From Eleusine coracana subsp. coracana (lineage: Eukaryota; Streptophyta; Magnoliopsida; Poales; Poaceae): DNA of 64,000 nt. Positions 59,481 through 64,000 of the stretch are shown here, piece after piece. The first letter of the stretch is position 1. Every line of letters begins with the position of its first letter. The stretch is from positions 8,806,108 through 8,870,107 of the forward strand of contig CM064434.1 in the NCBI GenBank assembly GCA_032690845.1, in the 5' to 3' direction. Under the pieces are notes generated by a model. That model saw only the letters and a program-made list of their open reading frames with translations. It ran no database searches and had not been told where the DNA came from. The translations under genes were made by a program, and so were the position numbers.

Positions 59481-60302
59481 GGTGATGAATATTGGTACAA
59501 TTATTAATTCATGTTATCTATCTTGATTCTATCCTTGGCTGCAATTGTGTTCGTCTGGATTGATTGATCTTACATGCGCTTATTTAATTGCTTAGATGTA
59601 CATCTAAGTATTTAGATGCTATCTTCATCGTTGTGATTAGGCTAGTATTTGGATCTTGTGTGAATCATGATTACTTGATGATGCTAGGGTGTGGTTTAGT
59701 TGTGACAGAGCTAAGCTTGCGCAACACTTTTAGATAGTCAAGTAAGGCTTAAGACGCTCGCGCTATTAAGGGTTTCCTCCCGGCAGTGATAAATCAGGAG
59801 CCGCTCGGAAGACAGGGTGGTCTTGCTCATCTTCGATGTTTACCAATTGCTTTAAGTGCCAAGTAAGCTAGGATTAAGATGATAACGACTACTGCTTCAG
59901 TGCTGATCGGCACACCAGTTGCGTCGAGTGGCACAGCCTTTCTCCCACCGCTAGATGCATATAGGCTAACTCTAGGTGATACTCCTTGGTCAATGTGTAT
60001 GCTCCTACTCCCACAAGCCTTGGCTAATTAAGCATCTGGCACACATAGTCTTACAAAGGCATCAGGTGTAGTTTGGCTCAAGTTTGCAACTTTGACTTTC
60101 ATCTTTTTCGACTCTCTTGTATGTGCAATATGTTTAATGATAGGATTGATTTGTTAGACGAAATAGTAAACTCTGAACACGGTTCTCTTGCTGATCCTCG
60201 TGGATTCGATTATACCTTGGAATACCCTCAAGGGAAAAAGTGCTACAATGTACACCATCCTCTTGCGGTATATAAGTGGGCGTATTAACGACCAACAAGC
60301 TC
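59481..60302 (+). repeat. LTR 3' half, direct repeat copy 2
   Basis: Second copy of 57738-58502, differing by scattered substitutions and a 60-base insertion; ends ..GACCAACA followed by a decayed primer site. Confidence 0.8.
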
Positions 60303-61818
60303 TTTTTCTAGCGCCGTTGATGGGGATCGATAACTCGAACCTGTTTAGAGGGATCTATCTAGTTTATCCAATTAATCCTTAATCTCTTTATTTCACACAC
60401 CCTGTTTTTCTTTGTTTGTGTGTCCATTGAAAAACAGGTATAAAGCTAGGCACACAACCTCGACTGGAGCACGACAACATAGTTGCTTGCACCGATCAGC
60501 GCAAACATGTGCCGATCGGTGCCGCATCAACGCCAACGCCTATGATTCCGCTCTTCGTCGACTCTGTTGCCCCGTAGTAGTAGGTGCTAACTCTGTTAGT
60601 GGCCCATCATCTGCTATGGAGTCCATGTCCATGCAAGACTTGCTTGTGCCGATTGGCGCAACGCCCATGCCGATTGGCGCAACTAATTTTTTGCAAGGAT
60701 TCTATCTTGTTCACAGAAAGAGATGATGGGAGAAATAGATGATTGAGAGGATGTTCTATCCGCTGACCAAAAGAAGGTGTGCGAAATTCTACAGAGGATT
60801 GGAAGACCTACAATTTGATATTGTGGAACAGCATCAAGTCTAGTTTCCAACGGTTTAAAACTCACATCATTTGGAGTTTCCTACAAGGATTTATGGTCAA
60901 AATATGAGACGCTGGGCAGGCTGTTTGGATATTTCGTGAGAGTTGCAAACAATTGAAAGTTTGAGCCAAATATAGAATTAAAGTCCTATATCCACATGAT
61001 CTATGGGTTTCTAGACATTTAGAAGACTTCCTTTTGCTGATAGACACGGATTCAAGTTGTTCCAAATACAGAGTTTGAATATTTGAAAAGTTTGAATTCA
61101 ATTCGGATTCATCGCGAGATAGCCTAACAAACCTTTATAAAAAAGGCCATATCTCCCTCATACGGAGTCTGATTTGGACACATGAGTACTGCTTGGAAAT
61201 ATAATTTGATGCCCGACGCAATGGCACAAGTTTCAGCCTCTAATTCCTTCTGGTCGCAGTGCAATGTCAGAAACAAGATGTCGGTTCAGAAAAACGACAA
61301 TAGATTTTTTTGGATTTCTTCACTGTCGACTTGATGAATCATTATGCAAAAATTGAGAAGTTGCATCTACTCTTCATCATCAAGACTTACTGGTGCAATA
61401 AATATCAAGATTCACAAGTCATAGGACAAGCCAACATATGCTCCAATGCTTAAAAGATGAAGTCATCAAGATTTTCCATGTGAAGATGAAGATGATAACA
61501 AAGATAGCTCGAGCAGTTCTCCCACAAGCAAATGATTGGAAGTTGAACAATATTGAAGACTCCAGAGCATTATATCATACACACACATTGAGCATTATGC
61601 AACACAATGAAGACGGGCAATGAGTGAACCACGATGAAGTTTGCATAAGTACAAGCTGCATGGAAATCTTTGGATCTTACACCAAGAACCATGGCTTCAC
61701 GACAACAAGAATTATGACGACATTCATTTAGCAATTTTGTGTGAACTATCTGTGCCGATCAGCGCTCCCTCGCTGCCCCTACTATCGATCTTCTCTCATG
61801 CAATCCAGCAAGATTTTA
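60303..61818 (+). other. Noncoding interior of the Athila-like element
   Basis: A decayed primer site, then DNA with two pairs of palindromes (60489-60522 and 60646-60680), then LTR/leader-like AT-rich DNA. Short frames (60-104 codons) carry no domain. Confidence 0.45.
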
Positions 61819-61831
61819 AGCATGGGGGAGG
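61819..61831 (+). promoter_or_regulatory. Polypurine-tract-like motif, plus strand
   Basis: AGCATGGGGGAGG preceded by GATTTTA, matching the motif on the minus strand at 105-120. It marks the 3' noncoding part of the plus-strand Athila-like element. Confidence 0.5.
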
Positions 61832-62737
61832 CACACGCTGCGCTTCAATTGATTAAAATGCGGTAACATCCCTTTGATTCTTCACTTCTCCTAATCTTAT
61901 TTTCTTCTCAAACCTACAAATGCCGTCTGCTTTTGACTTGGGTCTTCTCTCTCCTTTTCTTTTCCGATACCCTTCTTGTTTTGTTCATGCAAAAGGTTAT
62001 TTGTTATTTGTCACTTAGAACATAGAATGGACAATGACATATCCGTAATAGCTACCTTAGGGTGACCAAATGTCATTAATTTATCTAGGGAAGCTTGCCT
62101 GTATCATCACCGTTGTCTTATAATGCTTTCACAATGAATAAATGCCTAATTTTGATGAGGATCTTTGCTAGAGATATGATGAAAGTTGCTATTGTTATTG
62201 GAACTTGCATGATTCATCACATAATTGTCCACCGCCAAATTTTTAACTAAGCACCAATTCCTCTTCATATTGTTGTCCAATGACCTTTTTGACAAGTCTC
62301 AAGTAAAACCAATTACAACTATCTCTTGATATGACAATACTCTGAGTTACATTATTGCTAGTTGTTTTCCTACCAAGCTACACATAAAGCCTTTCACCAA
62401 ACATTTGTAGATAGGATCATTTCTAGTTGTTTGGCTTGAGAGCATTTTGTTTGAATAATGAGACTGAATTTTTGGAAAAACTTTATCATCTAAGGCCTAG
62501 TTTGAGGAGTAATCTGATTTGAGAGTTAAAGCTACTTTATTTGATCATTGTGGTCGGTTTTTAATCATAATCTGTTCCCCACTTGTATCTTTGAGTAGTA
62601 GAATTGGTGCAACATAAAATTTTTTGTACTATACTCTTAAAGAGGGTTGGATATGCATGAGCCTTGATGAATGCAAGTGTAGATAACATTATTGCAATGC
62701 TGATTGTTGACTTTTGCTAAGCCATATTAATAAATCA
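61832..62737 (+). other. 3' noncoding region of the Athila-like element
   Basis: AT-rich, no genes; resembles the reverse complement of 121-1080 (phrases around 'cttgcatgattcatcac'). It ends at the primer site of an oppositely oriented element. Confidence 0.45.
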
Positions 62738-62754
62738 TTCCCGGCACGGGACCA
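62738..62754 (-). promoter_or_regulatory. Primer binding site of a second minus-strand Athila-like element
   Basis: The minus strand reads TGGTCCCGTGCCGGGAA, placed like the tRNA-Asp-type site at 4911 but with a different sequence; I cannot assign the tRNA. The LTR edge TGTCCCAGAG follows 17 bases away. Confidence 0.55.
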
Positions 62755-62771
62755 GAAACGGTTCACTAATA

Positions 62772-64000
62772 TGTCCCAGAGTCAAGTAGGTAAAATCCGC
62801 AAGCGCACGGAGAATACCGCTGTAGCATTTCACCCGGAAGTATTCAGGGTATCGTATTTGTTTATCCCAAAGGAAGGGTATGATCAAGAAGCGTTACTAA
62901 CATATAAGATCATGTTAACAATTAGCAAGGATATCTTAACCAAGACAGGCGGGTACATGATAATAACCGGGTAGTGTGACACACACAGAAGATTCCTACT
63001 AAATAAATAAAGTCTAGTGGAGGAAAGACTAGGCTAAGCTACTCCTACTATACATTCCTATACAGTTGCATAGCCTAAGTAGAATACATACAGACCCACA
63101 CTCAGGTTCAGCAGTCAATAATATAGCACTTCAGGCACGGACTTACCCCTGCATCCACAGGCGACTTCCGCCAAGAGCCTACGCACTAGCCTAGCGGGGA
63201 GGATTTCAAAGGATGGACAGGGCTGTCACCACCTGCCGCCTACCTCAACGAACCAGTAGACTAACGAATAATTGATGCAAATCAGTCACGCAAATACCAT
63301 ACTTGCATGACCAAAGAGCACTCTGCCCCTCCGCGATTACTATTAACGAGGCAGAGCTACCGTACGAATACGATCACCAAACCCATGCTATACTTTATCA
63401 GCTAAAACTAAGCATAGAGACTATAACATATAAACTAGACTATAGTGACGGTATATAACTAGCATGACAATAGTAGTATAATAAATATAAACTACTATCA
63501 CACAAGTAGACTATACTATCACATATATGGATCACAATATCAAACAAGAAACTCATGACCCAAGCACAACTATATAGAAAAGATATATATATTGATAAGA
63601 GCAAAGTCTTACAAAAGGGAAAAGATACAAGAGCCATACCAATTCCAAGTGAAGACTTGGGACTAGAGAGCTCTAGACTCAGCCTAACTCCACTAAAACT
63701 CCAAGAACTACTACTAGCAAGAGAGAAATGCTTCTTGTGGTGTGTGTTGAGTGTGAAGGCACACCCTCCTATTTATAGCCTCAATAGGTCGGCAAGGGAG
63801 AGTAACCGCCACGGAAGGCATCTCAAACCGTCATCAGGAGTCGCGGAGGAGCCAACACGTGGAAGCCCAGGCGGAGAGGGCGCCCGGCCGGGTCGGCTGA
63901 CCTGACCAGGTCGGCCGACCTGGGGGTGGCCCCTCCTGGCCTGTGCTTTCTCCAGGTGGCTGTCCTGTGGGCCCTGACGTCGGTTTGCGCGGTATTACAG
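62772..64000 (-). repeat. 5' LTR of a minus-strand Athila-like element, running off the window
   Basis: Its 3' part shares layout and phrases with the LTR at 4935 ('atccgcaagcgcacgg' versus 'atctgcaagcatacgg'). The 63850-63960 part is GC-rich with repeated GGTCGGC motifs including the perfect palindrome AGGTCGGCCGACCT. The 116-codon plus frame at 63555 is unsupported. Confidence 0.65.
63768..63780 (-). promoter_or_regulatory. TATA box of the right-end LTR
   Basis: The minus strand reads GGCTATAAATAGG, a strong TATA match in the U3-like part of the LTR. Confidence 0.6.

Noticed and set aside
1..64000. CRISPR arrays, operons, Shine-Dalgarno sites, phage or plasmid features, rRNA or tRNA genes
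   Set aside because: The window is plant nuclear DNA. No regular spacer arrays were seen; the tRNA-like matches are only short primer-site complements, and I could not fold any full tRNA.

Overview
This is nuclear DNA from a grass (Poaceae, probably panicoid). The evidence is one intact, GC-rich, intronless cytochrome P450 gene of the CYP74 / allene oxide synthase family that resembles cereal AOS proteins, an F-box/LRR gene cluster of the grass type, Stowaway, Mutator and CACTA transposons, and nested Ty3/gypsy and Ty1/copia retroelements covering most of the window. No bacterial-type features are present.

Layout. 1-9071: a minus-strand Athila-like retroelement remnant (3' noncoding region, an inserted LTR, degraded gag, a tRNA-Asp type primer site, 5' LTR). 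Its 5' LTR carries a complete 2.55-kb CACTA element with a CAA target duplication. 9072-12288: the end of another CACTA-like element and a relic LTR with a 0.4-kb tandem duplication. 12289-18868: a minus-strand Tat-lineage gypsy element lacking the core of its reverse transcriptase. 18869-24195: a relic LTR with a perfect 109-bp tandem duplication, a small MITE and otherwise featureless DNA. 24196-26380: a small non-autonomous LTR element with an expanded poly-G polypurine tract. 27843-29506: a CACTA derivative with the N-terminal part of a TNP2-type transposase. 31160-32217: a Mutator-like element with long inverted repeats, a 9-bp target duplication and a nested Stowaway, sitting in the upstream region of the AOS-like gene (CDS 32608-34044).

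38064-46549: two F-box/LRR genes, both broken by LTRs of the same roughly 3.46-kb family in opposite orientations. The first contains a solo LTR that itself carries a gypsy pol fragment between two copies of a 285-bp LTR segment. 46550-55175: the 5' part of a plus-strand chromovirus-like gypsy element (LTR, iMet primer site, upstream ORF, gag, protease, start of RT). All ten of its in-frame nonsense codons are TAG. 55176-56284: a copia-type LTR. 56285-62735: a plus-strand Athila-like remnant related to the left end of the window. 62738-64000: the primer site and 5' LTR of another minus-strand Athila-like element.

The only gene that looks functional is the AOS-like gene, expected to convert fatty acid hydroperoxides to allene oxides (jasmonate or related oxylipin synthesis). 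It carries Leu where AOS enzymes normally have a specificity-determining Phe. The most unusual structure is a family of paired palindromes, centred 19-21 bp apart, scattered through the Athila-like DNA at both ends of the window. All family assignments were made by reading; no database search was run.
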